Program-made: the position numbers and the translations under genes | Shown here: piece by piece, positions 34,641-44,264 of the stretch | Numbering within the stretch: position 1 is the stretch's first letter | How the letters are laid out: the number at the start of each line of letters is the position of its first letter | NCBI GenBank assembly: GCA_902595885.1 | Contig: CACJRQ010000007.1 | Coordinates: 1-57,941, forward strand | Length of the DNA stretch: 57,941 nt | Direction: 5' to 3' | From: an uncultured Pelagibacteraceae bacterium | GTDB lineage: Bacteria; Pseudomonadota; Alphaproteobacteria; Pelagibacterales; Pelagibacteraceae | The notes under the pieces: model-generated | The model's database searches: none | Seen by the model: only the letters and a program-made list of their open reading frames with translations | What the model was told of the DNA's origin: nothing

Positions 34641-35443
34641 TCAGCTAATGGTTTTAATAATTTTAAAATCTTTTTATGATTACTAATATTATTTGAAACA
34701 ATAATATTTCCTCCAACCACAGGATTTTTATTTCCCCATGTCGTTACTATTGCACCACTTGCTCGTACTATAGGCATAATTGGATGAATATCCCAAATTT
34801 TATTTGCACATTGTGAAACCATTTCAAGTCTTCCTTCTGCTAATTGGCAATATGTCAATGCATCAAAACAAGGAAATTGCATTCGTTTAATAAACTTTTT
34901 AATTTTTGATTGTTGTTTCAAAGTTAATTGATTATGAAAAGCAGCAGCTAATTTTGCATTAGCAAAATTTAATTTGCTGTTAACTTTAAGTTTTCTTTTT
35001 TTATTTTTTTCAAAAACATATGCTGTATTTTTATTTACATTTAAATAATATTTTCTCATTTTAGGAAAATTAGCTAATCCTAAAACTGGCTCTCCATTGT
35101 AATTTAGTGAGATTAAATTGCTCCAACTAGGATTACCTACTACATATGATCTAGTTCCATCAATTGGGTCAATTACCCATGAAAACTCACTTTTGGTATT
35201 TTTATGACCATACTCCTCACCTATAATTTGGTGATTTGGAAATTTTTTTGAAATTTTAGACCTAATAAATTTTTCAAATGCTTTGTCAGATGTAGTTACT
35301 GGGTCATAACCTTTACCTTTCATCTTATTAGTTATCTTGAATGGTTTATCTAACTTGGCGTAGTAAAATCTTGTTAAATCTTTAGCAAGTTGATTTAAAA
35401 AGCTTGCATATATTGGATATTTTTTTGTATCAAATTTTTTCAC
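34637..35443 (-). CDS. hisN: Inositol monophosphatase-family phosphatase, probably histidinol-phosphatase (HisN)
   Basis: 268 residues, Mg2+-dependent phosphatase. Metal-site motifs are GEEYG (near residue 74), WVIDPIDGTRSYVVG (near 88-102) and IWDIHPIMPIVRASGAIVTTWG (near 216-237). The last motif matches HisN-type histidinol-phosphatases, which many alphaproteobacteria use in place of HisB. An inositol or other sugar phosphatase cannot be excluded because no other his gene is nearby. Confidence 0.8.
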   Translation of the reverse strand: MKKFDTKKYPIYASFLNQLAKDLTRFYYAKLDKPFKITNKMKGKGYDPVTTSDKAFEKFIRSKISKKFPNHQIIGEEYGHKNTKSEFSWVIDPIDGTRSYVVGNPSWSNLISLNYNGEPVLGLANFPKMRKYYLNVNKNTAYVFEKNKKRKLKVNSKLNFANAKLAAAFHNQLTLKQQSKIKKFIKRMQFPCFDALTYCQLAEGRLEMVSQCANKIWDIHPIMPIVRASGAIVTTWGNKNPVVGGNIIVSNNISNHKKILKLLKPLAE

Positions 35444-35510
35444 AGAGAACTCTTACTATTTAATTTATGTTGATTAAAGTTAAATTTTAAATAATCCTTG
35501 GCTATGTAGT

Positions 35511-36614
35511 ATGAAAATTGAGCTGATTAAAAACAAGGTTTATTTTAATAATGGGTCTGAAAAAAAAGAAATTCACCCATTCTGGTTACGTGAAAGGGCA
35601 AATGGTGAAGAATATTTAGATAAAGGAACTCAGCAAAGACTTTTTGATCCTACCTTTCTAAGTAATGATGTATCAATAAATAAAGCTAATATTAATGAAA
35701 AATATTTAGAAGTTGATTTTAATGACGGTGTTAATTCAAAACTAGAAATAGATAAAATTGCTTCTGAGTTTTCTAAAGAAGATATTGTAATTAGGTCTAT
35801 AGAAAAAACTAAATGGGACTCCACTCTAAAAAATATTAAAAATTTCGAATACCAGGAAAATTTTTATGAGAGTAAAGAAATGCATGATTTGCTTGTTTCA
35901 TTTTATAAATATGGATTTATTGTAGTAAAAAATATTCCAACATCAAAAAATTACATCGTAGAATTTGCAAATTCTATAGGAAGTGTTCGAAGAACAAATT
36001 TTGGTGAATATTTTGACGTAAAATCTAAACCTGATCCTAACGATCTTGCTTATACGTCTTTAGCTTTAGCGCCTCATACAGATAATCCTTATAGAAATCC
36101 TGTCCCATGTATTCAGCTTTTACATTGTATTGAAAGTAAAGTTTCTGGTGGGTTATCAACACTAGTAGATGGTTATACAGTTACTGAGGATTTAAAAAAT
36201 GAATATCCAGAATTTTATAAAATTTTAACTAAAGTAAAAGTTAGATTTAGATTTATAGATAAAGAAGTGATTTTAGAAACCATCTCTCCTTTGATTGAAC
36301 TAAATGAAGATAAAAGTTTCAAACAGGTAAGATTTAGTCCTAGATTAGACTATGTCCCAATTTTAGAAAAAGAAGAATTAGATCTTTACTATCAAGCGAG
36401 AAAAAAAATATCCGAAATGTATAATTCAGACAAATATAGAATTGAGTTTAAACTTGAGCCAAAAGACTTAATGATGATGGATAATCACAGACTTCTTCAT
36501 GGAAGAACAGCCTATGAAACAAAAGAAGGTGAAAGATTTTTACAGGGTTGTTACATTGATTACGATAGTACTGAAGGAAAACTCAGGCATCTGAAAAGGA
36601 AGTTTAATCTTTAA
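35511..36614 (+). CDS. Gamma-butyrobetaine/trimethyllysine dioxygenase-like Fe(II)/2-oxoglutarate oxygenase
   Basis: 367 residues. N-terminal DUF971 domain (HPFWLRERANGEE) followed by a TauD-type double-stranded beta-helix. Iron ligands are visible as HTD in LAPHTDNPYRNP (near residue 188) and the distal histidine in HRLLHGRTAYE (near 330), with the arginine two residues later binding 2-oxoglutarate. The N-terminal zinc cysteines of eukaryotic BBOX1 are absent. Likely hydroxylates a betaine or similar osmolyte, but carnitine-related activity is unproven. Monocistronic; converges on the reductase gene with an 11-base overlap. Confidence 0.82.
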   Translation: MKIELIKNKVYFNNGSEKKEIHPFWLRERANGEEYLDKGTQQRLFDPTFLSNDVSINKANINEKYLEVDFNDGVNSKLEIDKIASEFSKEDIVIRSIEKTKWDSTLKNIKNFEYQENFYESKEMHDLLVSFYKYGFIVVKNIPTSKNYIVEFANSIGSVRRTNFGEYFDVKSKPDPNDLAYTSLALAPHTDNPYRNPVPCIQLLHCIESKVSGGLSTLVDGYTVTEDLKNEYPEFYKILTKVKVRFRFIDKEVILETISPLIELNEDKSFKQVRFSPRLDYVPILEKEELDLYYQARKKISEMYNSDKYRIEFKLEPKDLMMMDNHRLLHGRTAYETKEGERFLQGCYIDYDSTEGKLRHLKRKFNL

Positions 36615-37191
36615 ATAAATTTTCTATTTGTGCTTCAGCTTCTTTGATTGATTTTTCATAGTCTAGTGCCATTTGGTCTGCACTGATTATATCTACTTTT
36701 TCTATACCAAAGAAGTTAAGAATAAATTTTAGCCAAGGAGTTAAAAAATCCTCTGAACTATTTAGTTTTGTTCCTCCAGAAGTGATAACTAAATAAGCAT
36801 GTTTATTTTTTAATAGCCCTTCTCTTCTACCATTTGGTTTAAATCTAAAAGTCTCACCTATTCTAGCAGCTAAATCTGACCAAGCTTTAAGAGTTGCGGG
36901 AGGACCATAATTATAAATTGGAGCTGAAATTATTATGACATCGCTCTCTTTCAATTCTTTTACAAGTTTGTCAGAGAGTTCAAACATTTTTTTTTGTTCT
37001 TCTGTTTGATCTTTTTCATCTATGTTCATTCCAGATTCTGTAAGCCCACTTACAAAAAGCATCTCATCATCTAGATCTCTATAAATTATCTCATCTCCTG
37101 GTTTTTTAATTTTATCCAAGAGTTTTTTTGCTAAAGCTCTAGAGGTTGAGCCTTTTTTCCTAGCACTGGAGTCTATTTGATAAATCTTCAT
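36604..37191 (-). CDS. Flavodoxin-fold NAD(P)H-dependent oxidoreductase (AzoR/AcpD type)
   Basis: 195 residues. FMN-binding pattern IDSSARKKGSTSRALAKKLL at the N-terminus, SDVIIISAPIYNYGPPATLKAWSD (near residues 83-106) with the family P-x-Y-N-x-x-x-P motif, and LVITSGGTKL. Reduces quinones, azo or nitro compounds with FMN. Downstream of ccdA by nine bases. Confidence 0.85.
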   Translation of the reverse strand: MKIYQIDSSARKKGSTSRALAKKLLDKIKKPGDEIIYRDLDDEMLFVSGLTESGMNIDEKDQTEEQKKMFELSDKLVKELKESDVIIISAPIYNYGPPATLKAWSDLAARIGETFRFKPNGRREGLLKNKHAYLVITSGGTKLNSSEDFLTPWLKFILNFFGIEKVDIISADQMALDYEKSIKEAEAQIENLFKD

Positions 37192-37200
37192 TAATACCTT

Positions 37201-37908
37201 TTATCCGAATTTTTGCATAAAAGGAAAGATTTCAATTATATAAAATCCTATAGCTTGTAATTGATTAGTTAAAATTAAAATACCTGTTAATAATAGAGTT
37301 ATTCCACCAATTTTTGAGATTAAATTAATATTTCTCTTAAAATTTTTAGAAAATAATAAAAATTTTTGAATTAGATATCCAGATAAAACAAATGGAATAG
37401 CAAGACCTAATGAATAAGAAATTAATAATATTATAGCTCTGGATAAAGTTTCTTCAATAGATGCTAAAGCTAAAATCGAGCCTAAAATTGGACCAATACA
37501 TGGTGTCCAACCAAAACCAAAAGCAACACCAATCACATATGGAAAAAAAATATTGCTTGATTTTTTTGCATCAAATCTTTTTTCTAAGTTTAAATATGGA
37601 ATATTAATTATTCCAATTAATTGAAGAGAAAAAATTATTATAATTATTCCAGCTGAAATTCTTAACACTTCTGAATTTTGTAAAAGTGCCTGTCCTAAAA
37701 AAGAAGCTGATGCTCCTAAAGCTACAAATACAGTTGAGAACCCAAAGCAAAATAAAATTAAAGGAAGAAAGTTTATTTTTTTTTTATTTAAAATTTCTTG
37801 CAATGATTGACCTGAAATATAAGAAATATATCCAGGAATTAGAGGTAGAACACATGGAGATAAAAAACTTATAAGTCCTGCTCCAAAAGCAATTAAATAT
37901 TCAAACAT
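37201..37908 (-). CDS. ccdA: Cytochrome c biogenesis protein CcdA (thiol-disulfide membrane shuttle)
   Basis: 235 residues with six membrane segments. The redox cysteines are in FLSPCVLPLIPGYISY (near residue 18) and GWTPCIGPILG (near 136), the two-cysteine arrangement that passes electrons from thioredoxin to periplasmic partners for cytochrome c maturation. The start directly follows the ppc stop (TAAATG). The periplasmic partner is not in the window. Confidence 0.9.
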   Translation of the reverse strand: MFEYLIAFGAGLISFLSPCVLPLIPGYISYISGQSLQEILNKKKINFLPLILFCFGFSTVFVALGASASFLGQALLQNSEVLRISAGIIIIIFSLQLIGIINIPYLNLEKRFDAKKSSNIFFPYVIGVAFGFGWTPCIGPILGSILALASIEETLSRAIILLISYSLGLAIPFVLSGYLIQKFLLFSKNFKRNINLISKIGGITLLLTGILILTNQLQAIGFYIIEIFPFMQKFG

Positions 37909-40599
37909 TTATCCAGTATTTTTCATCGCTGCGGAAATACCTGCGATTGATGTCATTAAAGCATCTTCAAGAAATTTTTTATCTAAATTTTTATATTTTT
38001 TATTTGTTAATTTATTCATTACATTTGCCTGTAGTATATTTAGCATCTCAGTATAATTGTTTCTTATAAATAAAGACTTTCTAAATTCTTTTCTCTCTTT
38101 TACCACTTCTTTAGGAGTAATTTTATTATGCAATTTGACCAATGCTTCAAATTGAAATCTTAATTTCTTACCAATTCTTTTTAATGAGGCATCAGCTAAA
38201 TTATTTTCATAAATAACTGATATTTTTGGATCTACCTTGGAAATAACCATGTCTAAAATATCCATAGTTGACACAAAATAAGGCCAATTTCTTTCCATGT
38301 CAGTCATTGTTCTTTTGAATTTTTTGATAGACCCATATCTCAATGCCTCAGTTGTCCCAAGCCACGCTGGTAGCATTAATCTTATTTGTGTCCAAGCAAA
38401 TACCCAAGGAATAGCTCTTAAACTTTGGATGTTATCAACATTCTTTCTTTTGGTTGGTCTTGATCCAATTGCAAGTTTTCCAAGTGATTTATGAGGTGTA
38501 ACGGTTTTGAAGTAACGAATAAAATCCTCACTTTGATTTAAGTATTTTCTGTATGAGGATGTTGAAATTTCTGACATTTTTTGTATCAAATCACGCCAAT
38601 TTGATTTTGATCTTGGTGGTGGATTTAAAGAAGCATCCATTACAGAGCCGATATAGCTACAAAGGTTATATTCAGCTAAAGGTTTATATCCATACTTTTG
38701 TTGAATTACCTCTCCTTGATCAGTAATTCTTATTTTACCATTAACTGTTCCTGAAGGTTGTGACTTTAAAGTAGCCTGAATAGGTCCACCTCCTCTTCCT
38801 GGAGATCCACCTCTACCATGGAAGAAAACAAGATCTATTTTATATTTTTTAGCTAAACTTCTTAGCTCCTCTTGAAGTTTATATTGATGCCAACTCGCAG
38901 ATAATTTTCCAGCATCTTTACTAGAATCAGAATATCCAATCATTACTTCCTGCTTCGAATTAATCATTTTTCTATACCATGAAAGTTTGAATAAATTTGT
39001 CATTACCCCATTAGCATTTTTTAAATCATCCAAAGTTTCAAAAAGTGGCACAACTCTTAATAAATTATTGTTTTGCGCTTGCATTTGTAAAAAATAAACA
39101 GATAAAATATCAGATGCTGTTGAAGTCATTGATATTACATATGCACCTAGGCACTCAATTGGTGTTTTCGATATCTGTTTGAAAGTATTCCAAACTTCTT
39201 TATTTTCTTTATCTTTTATTTTTATTTTATCTACAAAAAATTTTTTTTCTTTTATAGATTTATTTAATAATTTTACTTTTTCTATTTCAGTTAAAGAAGA
39301 GTATTTTATATTTTTTTTCTTTTTAAAAATTTCATTTAAAAGTTTTTCATGTCTATCTGCCTCTTGTCTTATATCTAATCTTGCTAAATTAATTCCAAAG
39401 CACCTCACTCTTCTCATTAAATCTAATAGGTCTGCGTTTGCAATATACTCTCCTCGATTTGCTTTTAATGAATTTCTTACTTCTCTTAATGGAAGAGTTA
39501 TTTCATTTTTATTTTGAATTAATTTTTTTTCATCTAAATCTACATTGTTATTTAAATGATTTTCAATTAATTGATGAGTTAGTCTAACCTTATCCCTAAT
39601 TGGTCTTAAATAAACTCTATAAGGTTCGTAACTGTTTCCTGTTGCTCTTTTAATTTTTGTAGAGCATTCTTCCATTGATAAATCTTGTATCAATTTAGTC
39701 AGTTCTTTCTCATATAATTTTGCAGCTTGCCATCTAGAAAATAAAATTACTTTCTTTGTAACTTCAGCTGTTACATTAGGATTTCCATCTCTATCTCCAC
39801 CCATCCATGATCCAAATTGAATTGGATTAAAATCACGCGGTAAATCTTTCTTTAAATTTTTTCTGAATATGTCGTTAAGCCTTTTATAAACTTTAGGAAT
39901 GGTGTCCCATAGACTATCCTCTATAACAGCTAAACCCCACCTCGCTTCATCTAATGGAGATGGTTTAGTCCTTTTAAGTTCATCTGTTTTCCATATTATT
40001 GCAATTTCCGAGTAGAGCTTTCTATCTAATTCAATAATCTTAGATGGATATTTTTTATAAAGATGTCTTTGCTCCATAATTTCAATTAAATTGGCATATT
40101 TTTGAATTAAAGTTCTTCTTTTTACTTCAGTAGGATGAGCGGTAAGTACAATGCCTATATCAAGTTTTGTGGCTTGTTCGTAAATTTTTTTATCTGGAAT
40201 TTTTTTATTTTTAAATAAACTTTCTATTATATCTTCAATGAAAAGATTTTGATTTTTGCTTTTAAAATATGGATTTTCAAATTCATTTAACTTTCTAGAT
40301 GCATCTAATGACTCGGCTAAATTCATTAAATTTAAAATATGTGAAAATGCTCTTGTTAATTTAAAAGTATTTTTAGGAGAAAGTTTTTTTACTTCTTTCG
40401 AAATTTTTGAAAAAATTTTACTTTTATTTTTATCTGATAAAGTATTTTTTGATAATAATCTAAATTTTTCAACAATTTCAAAAAAAACTGAACCTTCCTG
40501 ATCTTTAATTACTCTTCCAAGAAAAGTTCCTAATAATCTAATATCTTCTCTTAAAAGCTTTGTTGGTATTCGCTCATAGTAAAGATCTCTTTTTTTCAT
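37909..40599 (-). CDS. ppc: Phosphoenolpyruvate carboxylase
   Basis: Carboxylates PEP with bicarbonate to oxaloacetate, replenishing the TCA cycle. 896 residues, full length. Catalytic histidine in VLTAHPTEVKRRT (near residue 153), SWMGGDRDGNPNVT (near 267), MIGYSDSSKDAGK, and the glycine-rich loop FFHGRGGSPGRGGGPI (near 594-609) are all present, as is the C-terminal TSIAGISAAMKNTG end. The first 26 bases overlap the lactonase-like gene upstream and no strong ribosome-binding site is seen, so it may depend on coupling. Its place directly behind the sugar-acid genes fits pyruvate/PEP metabolism. Confidence 0.95.
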   Translation of the reverse strand: MKKRDLYYERIPTKLLREDIRLLGTFLGRVIKDQEGSVFFEIVEKFRLLSKNTLSDKNKSKIFSKISKEVKKLSPKNTFKLTRAFSHILNLMNLAESLDASRKLNEFENPYFKSKNQNLFIEDIIESLFKNKKIPDKKIYEQATKLDIGIVLTAHPTEVKRRTLIQKYANLIEIMEQRHLYKKYPSKIIELDRKLYSEIAIIWKTDELKRTKPSPLDEARWGLAVIEDSLWDTIPKVYKRLNDIFRKNLKKDLPRDFNPIQFGSWMGGDRDGNPNVTAEVTKKVILFSRWQAAKLYEKELTKLIQDLSMEECSTKIKRATGNSYEPYRVYLRPIRDKVRLTHQLIENHLNNNVDLDEKKLIQNKNEITLPLREVRNSLKANRGEYIANADLLDLMRRVRCFGINLARLDIRQEADRHEKLLNEIFKKKKNIKYSSLTEIEKVKLLNKSIKEKKFFVDKIKIKDKENKEVWNTFKQISKTPIECLGAYVISMTSTASDILSVYFLQMQAQNNNLLRVVPLFETLDDLKNANGVMTNLFKLSWYRKMINSKQEVMIGYSDSSKDAGKLSASWHQYKLQEELRSLAKKYKIDLVFFHGRGGSPGRGGGPIQATLKSQPSGTVNGKIRITDQGEVIQQKYGYKPLAEYNLCSYIGSVMDASLNPPPRSKSNWRDLIQKMSEISTSSYRKYLNQSEDFIRYFKTVTPHKSLGKLAIGSRPTKRKNVDNIQSLRAIPWVFAWTQIRLMLPAWLGTTEALRYGSIKKFKRTMTDMERNWPYFVSTMDILDMVISKVDPKISVIYENNLADASLKRIGKKLRFQFEALVKLHNKITPKEVVKERKEFRKSLFIRNNYTEMLNILQANVMNKLTNKKYKNLDKKFLEDALMTSIAGISAAMKNTG

Positions 40600-41485
40600 T
40601 ACTTATAATAAATTTTTTTTGTAAAACTCCTCTTGCATTTGTTTTTACACTAAAAAAGAAACCAGAATATCTATATTTTCGCAGATCTGCTTTGCTCATC
40701 CCTTTTGTTGCTGTTGAAACATAAAGTTCTTTAGTATTTTTACCTCCAAATGCACAATTAGTTATATTTTTTGCTGGAAACTGTATTCTGTGAATTAATT
40801 TTGCTTTTTTATTAAAAACAGAAATACAAGCACCATGGAAATGAGCTACCCATAAATTTTTATTTTTATCTAATGTCATTCCATCTGGCGAACCTTCATC
40901 AAAAGATAATTTTTTAAATATTTTTTTGCTAACTATTTTACTATTTTTATTTATTTTAATTTTATAGATAGTTTTTTTTGGACTATCTGTATGATAAAAA
41001 TTATACTGATCAATAAACGCTGGTCCATTAGTAATTCTATAATTTTTATCAACTTTTATTAATTTAAAATTTTTATCTAATTTATACAAAGAACCTTTTT
41101 CAATTTTTCTTTCCAAGTTGTCCATGGTACCAAACCAAAGATTTCCAGCAGGATCTGTTTTACCATCATTAATTCTATTTAGTTTCAAGTTTGGTTCTAT
41201 CTTTATTGATTTTAAAATTTTTTTTGATTTCAAATTTTGAATTCTTAATTCTCCCTGGAGACCTAAAATAAAAATATAATCTTTGATATGAGCGATAAAA
41301 CCAATTTCTTTATTTACTTTAAATATTTTCTTTTTTTTATTTTTAATATTAAAAGAACAAATTTTCTTTTTTTTAATATCTACAAAATAAATTGAGTTAT
41401 GTTCACCAACCCATAATGTTCCTTCACCTAAAGTACATCTTATTTTCCAAAGAGGTTTTGGTTCTGCAGTTTTTATTTTATTCAT
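40574..41485 (-). CDS. SMP-30/gluconolactonase-family sugar lactonase
   Basis: 303 residues, six-bladed beta-propeller. Metal ligands of the family are visible: Glu in CTLGEGTLWVG (near residue 20), Asn in RINDGKTDPAGNLWFGT, Asn in RITNGPAF and Asp in GSPDGMTLDKNKNLWVA. It hydrolyses sugar-acid lactones to the open acids, which would feed the dehydratases of the same operon. It overlaps ppc by 26 bases and the enolase-family gene by 8 bases. Lysine-rich, as is common in AT-rich genomes. Confidence 0.88.
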   Translation of the reverse strand: MNKIKTAEPKPLWKIRCTLGEGTLWVGEHNSIYFVDIKKKKICSFNIKNKKKKIFKVNKEIGFIAHIKDYIFILGLQGELRIQNLKSKKILKSIKIEPNLKLNRINDGKTDPAGNLWFGTMDNLERKIEKGSLYKLDKNFKLIKVDKNYRITNGPAFIDQYNFYHTDSPKKTIYKIKINKNSKIVSKKIFKKLSFDEGSPDGMTLDKNKNLWVAHFHGACISVFNKKAKLIHRIQFPAKNITNCAFGGKNTKELYVSTATKGMSKADLRKYRYSGFFFSVKTNARGVLQKKFIISNEKKRSLL

Positions 41486-42650
41486 TTACTTCAAACTCCT
41501 TTATAAACTCTTGATCAGGATTAATTCCAATACCCACATTATCTGTTACTGATGCAAAACCATTATTGTTTTTAACTTGGTCTAAAATTGAAAACTCTTC
41601 CTTTGGTAAATCTGTGATAAAAATATTTTTTTCTGTTGTATCAAACTCAAGCATAGATTTAGATGGAAATAGTCCGCCTGGCATATCTGGTTGTGCTGTC
41701 AACAAATGAAGGTTAACCGCAATACTAACTGCAGAACCCCATACATGATTAATTACTGGTATAAAATTTGCTTGCGCTAATGCTGCAACTTTTAAATACT
41801 CCGTAATTCCGCCAAGTCCACAAACTTCTGGTTGAGCTATATCAATACATTTATTTGATATTAATTTATTCCAGCCATATTTGGTAAATTCAGCTTCTCC
41901 TCCTGCAATGCTAGTAGAGATTTTTTGTTTTAATTCTCTGTAGCCCTCATAATCTTCAGGAGCTACAGGTTCTTCAAACCAATAAATATCTAGATCATCT
42001 AAACCTTTTCCAACATAAAGAGCATCTTTCAGATTATAAGCGTGATTTGCATCAACCATTAATTTAAAATCTTTTCCAACAGAGTCTCTTACAGCTTGAA
42101 CTAACTTTAAATCCTCTTTTGGACCTAATCCAACTTTCATTTTCATAGCTTTAAAATTTTTTGATTTTATTTGCTTAGACTCTTCTTTGAACAAGGTGAT
42201 CAATTCATCAACTGATTTTTTTTGTAACATCATTCCATATCCATACACTGGAACTTCATTATTACATTTACCCCCTACAAGTTGATAAAGAGGAGCATTT
42301 GTTTTCTTTCCAAGAATATCCCATAAAGCAATATCTACACCTGATAATGCTTGAATTGGCATTCCCTTTTGACCACTATCTCTTAAAAGATTGTATACTT
42401 TTTGCCAGATGTATTCTTTGTTTAAAGGGTCTTCACCAATTACTAAAGGCTGTATAACTTTTTCAATAATAAATTTGTTCGCTAAAGCTATATTTCCAGG
42501 ACCAAAACATTCACCCCAACCTGTTATTCCTTCGTCTGTTTGAACTTCAACAAGATGGGCTGTACGATGTTTATAATACTGTTGTGAGTAACCAAGTTCT
42601 TTTTCTAACTCATATCTAAGTACATGACTTTTAATAGAAGTTATTTTCAC
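41478..42650 (-). CDS. Enolase-superfamily acid-sugar dehydratase (mandelate racemase subgroup)
   Basis: 390 residues. Active-site residues match the mandelate racemase subgroup closely: KxK bases K170 and K172, metal ligands D200, E226 and E252, and the H302/D270 dyad. The first half is the capping domain and the C-terminal barrel is complete. Such enzymes dehydrate galactarate, L-talarate, D-galactonate, L-rhamnonate and similar acids to 2-keto-3-deoxy acids. The neighbouring SDR and FAH genes favour a deoxy-sugar acid such as L-fuconate or L-rhamnonate, but the dehydratase alone does not decide. Confidence 0.88.
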   Translation of the reverse strand: MKITSIKSHVLRYELEKELGYSQQYYKHRTAHLVEVQTDEGITGWGECFGPGNIALANKFIIEKVIQPLVIGEDPLNKEYIWQKVYNLLRDSGQKGMPIQALSGVDIALWDILGKKTNAPLYQLVGGKCNNEVPVYGYGMMLQKKSVDELITLFKEESKQIKSKNFKAMKMKVGLGPKEDLKLVQAVRDSVGKDFKLMVDANHAYNLKDALYVGKGLDDLDIYWFEEPVAPEDYEGYRELKQKISTSIAGGEAEFTKYGWNKLISNKCIDIAQPEVCGLGGITEYLKVAALAQANFIPVINHVWGSAVSIAVNLHLLTAQPDMPGGLFPSKSMLEFDTTEKNIFITDLPKEEFSILDQVKNNNGFASVTDNVGIGINPDQEFIKEFEVNE

Positions 42651-42656
42651 AATAAA

Positions 42657-43499
42657 TTATAAAGCAACTACCTTCGAGTTTTGCTCTCCTAGGTTTTCTA
42701 TTGATAATTTCATTGTATCCCCTGCTTTTAAAAACTGTTGAGGTTTCATTCCCATTCCAACACCTGGGGGTGTTCCAGTTGTAATTATATCACCAGCTTG
42801 AAGAGACATATATTTACTCAAATAAGAGACAATAACATCGACGTTAAATATCATTGTACTTGTATTACCTGTTTGCATTCTTTTTCCATTAACATCTAAA
42901 CTCATCTTTAAATTGTTAACGTCTGCAATTTCATCTTTAGTAACAAAGTAAGGGCCGATTGGTCCATAAGTGTCGTGGGATTTTCCTTTAACCCATTGAC
43001 CCATTTTTTCAATTTGCCATTCTCTTTCACTCACATCATTAACCAAGCAATAACCTAATATATGATCTTGAGCCTGATTTTCAGAAATATGTTTTGTTTC
43101 TTTTCCTATAATAATCCCAAGTTCAACTTCCCAGTCTAATTTTTTAGATCCAGAAACTATTTCAACGTCGTCATTAGGTCCAACTATACAACTAGTAGCT
43201 TTCATAAAAACTATTGGTTCAGAAGGAACATCAGCTCCAGTTTCAGCGGCATGATCGGAATAATTTAATCCAATTGCAACAAATTTACCTGGCTTAGTAA
43301 TACAAGATCCAATACGATCATTTGAAGATAATTCTGGTAGAGAAGATAAATCAGCATTTTGTAATTTAGAAATAGTTTCAAAATTTAAATGATCAGGATT
43401 TAAATCTTTAACATGAGAACTTATATCCCTGATTTTGCCATCCTTATCTAAAACAGCTGGCTTTTCGCTTCCTTTTTGTCCTACTCTTAATAATTTCAT
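42657..43499 (-). CDS. Fumarylacetoacetate hydrolase-family enzyme (2,4-diketo-3-deoxy-sugar-acid hydrolase type)
   Basis: 280 residues. Start MKLLRVGQKGSEKPAV and the FAH core FVAIGLNYSDHAAETG (near residue 73), DWEVELGIIIGKETKHI (with acidic metal ligands near 115-120), KSHDTYGPIGPYFVT and GDIITTGTPPGVGMG are all present. This sequence type resembles 2,4-diketo-3-deoxy-L-fuconate/L-rhamnonate hydrolases, which split the diketo acid to pyruvate and lactate. It is often misnamed ureidoglycolate lyase. Sits between the SDR and the dehydratase in the same operon. Confidence 0.85.
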   Translation of the reverse strand: MKLLRVGQKGSEKPAVLDKDGKIRDISSHVKDLNPDHLNFETISKLQNADLSSLPELSSNDRIGSCITKPGKFVAIGLNYSDHAAETGADVPSEPIVFMKATSCIVGPNDDVEIVSGSKKLDWEVELGIIIGKETKHISENQAQDHILGYCLVNDVSEREWQIEKMGQWVKGKSHDTYGPIGPYFVTKDEIADVNNLKMSLDVNGKRMQTGNTSTMIFNVDVIVSYLSKYMSLQAGDIITTGTPPGVGMGMKPQQFLKAGDTMKLSIENLGEQNSKVVAL

Positions 43500-43520
43500 A
43501 ATTATCCTTTTGTTATTTGA

Positions 43521-44264
43521 TTATATTGAAATTCCACCATCAACATGAATTGTACTTCCTGTTGTAAATGTTGCATCATCACTAGCTAAATAAACAGCCA
43601 CAGCTGCTATTTCTTCTGCAGTACCTAATCTTCCCATAGGCTGTCTTGCTATAAAATCTTTTTTTGCTTGAACGGGATCTGGGCTTTGATTGACCCTATC
43701 TTGCCAAGAGGGTGAATAAACTGTACCTGGCGCAATTGAATTACACCTAATATTTTGTTTAACAAAATCTGCAGCGATTGCTTTTGTTAAACCAATAACC
43801 GCTCCTTTTGTTGTTCCATAAACAAATCTATTAGGAAAACCTTTAAAACTAGATGCACATGAAGATATATTAATAATGCTTCCACCATTTTGTTTTATCA
43901 TTAAAGGTAAAATTGCTTTACACATAAAGTACATCGACTTTACGTTTACATTAGAAGAAAAATCCCAGTCTTTTTCATCACATTCTAATATTGTTCCGTG
44001 ATGGACAAATCCAACAGCATTTAACAAAACATCAACTTTATCTAAAGTTTTAGTAAATTCTATAATTGCATTGTTATCTGTTGAGTCTAACTTTTGCACT
44101 TTTATCTCGGGATATTCTTTATTTAAATCAGCTAAAGTTTTATCATTTAAATCAGTCGCAGTGACATGAGCACCTTCTTTATGAAATGCAATTGCTGTTG
44201 CTTTTCCAATACCTTGACCTGCTGCTGTTACGAGAATTTTTTTACTTTCTAACCTTCCACTCAT
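43521..44264 (-). CDS. Short-chain dehydrogenase, 2-keto-3-deoxy-L-fuconate dehydrogenase type
   Basis: 247 residues, NAD(P)-binding Rossmann fold with TAAGQGIGKATA (near residue 13), NAVGFVHHG, the catalytic serine in INISSCASS and YxxxK in VYGTTKGAV (near 149-157). The C-terminal IAPGTVYSPSWQDRV and ARQPMGRLGTAEEIAAVAVY segments follow the pattern of BDH2/DHRS6 and of 2-keto-3-deoxy-L-fuconate dehydrogenases. It would oxidise the product of the dehydratase to the diketo acid cut by the FAH enzyme. Overlaps the preceding gene by four bases. Confidence 0.85.
   Translation of the reverse strand: MSGRLESKKILVTAAGQGIGKATAIAFHKEGAHVTATDLNDKTLADLNKEYPEIKVQKLDSTDNNAIIEFTKTLDKVDVLLNAVGFVHHGTILECDEKDWDFSSNVNVKSMYFMCKAILPLMIKQNGGSIINISSCASSFKGFPNRFVYGTTKGAVIGLTKAIAADFVKQNIRCNSIAPGTVYSPSWQDRVNQSPDPVQAKKDFIARQPMGRLGTAEEIAAVAVYLASDDATFTTGSTIHVDGGISI

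Noticed and set aside
42657-43499. Ureidoglycolate lyase
   Set aside because: FAH enzymes of this type are often named so by default, but the neighbouring SDR, dehydratase and lactonase point to diketo sugar-acid cleavage, and no purine-degradation gene is present.
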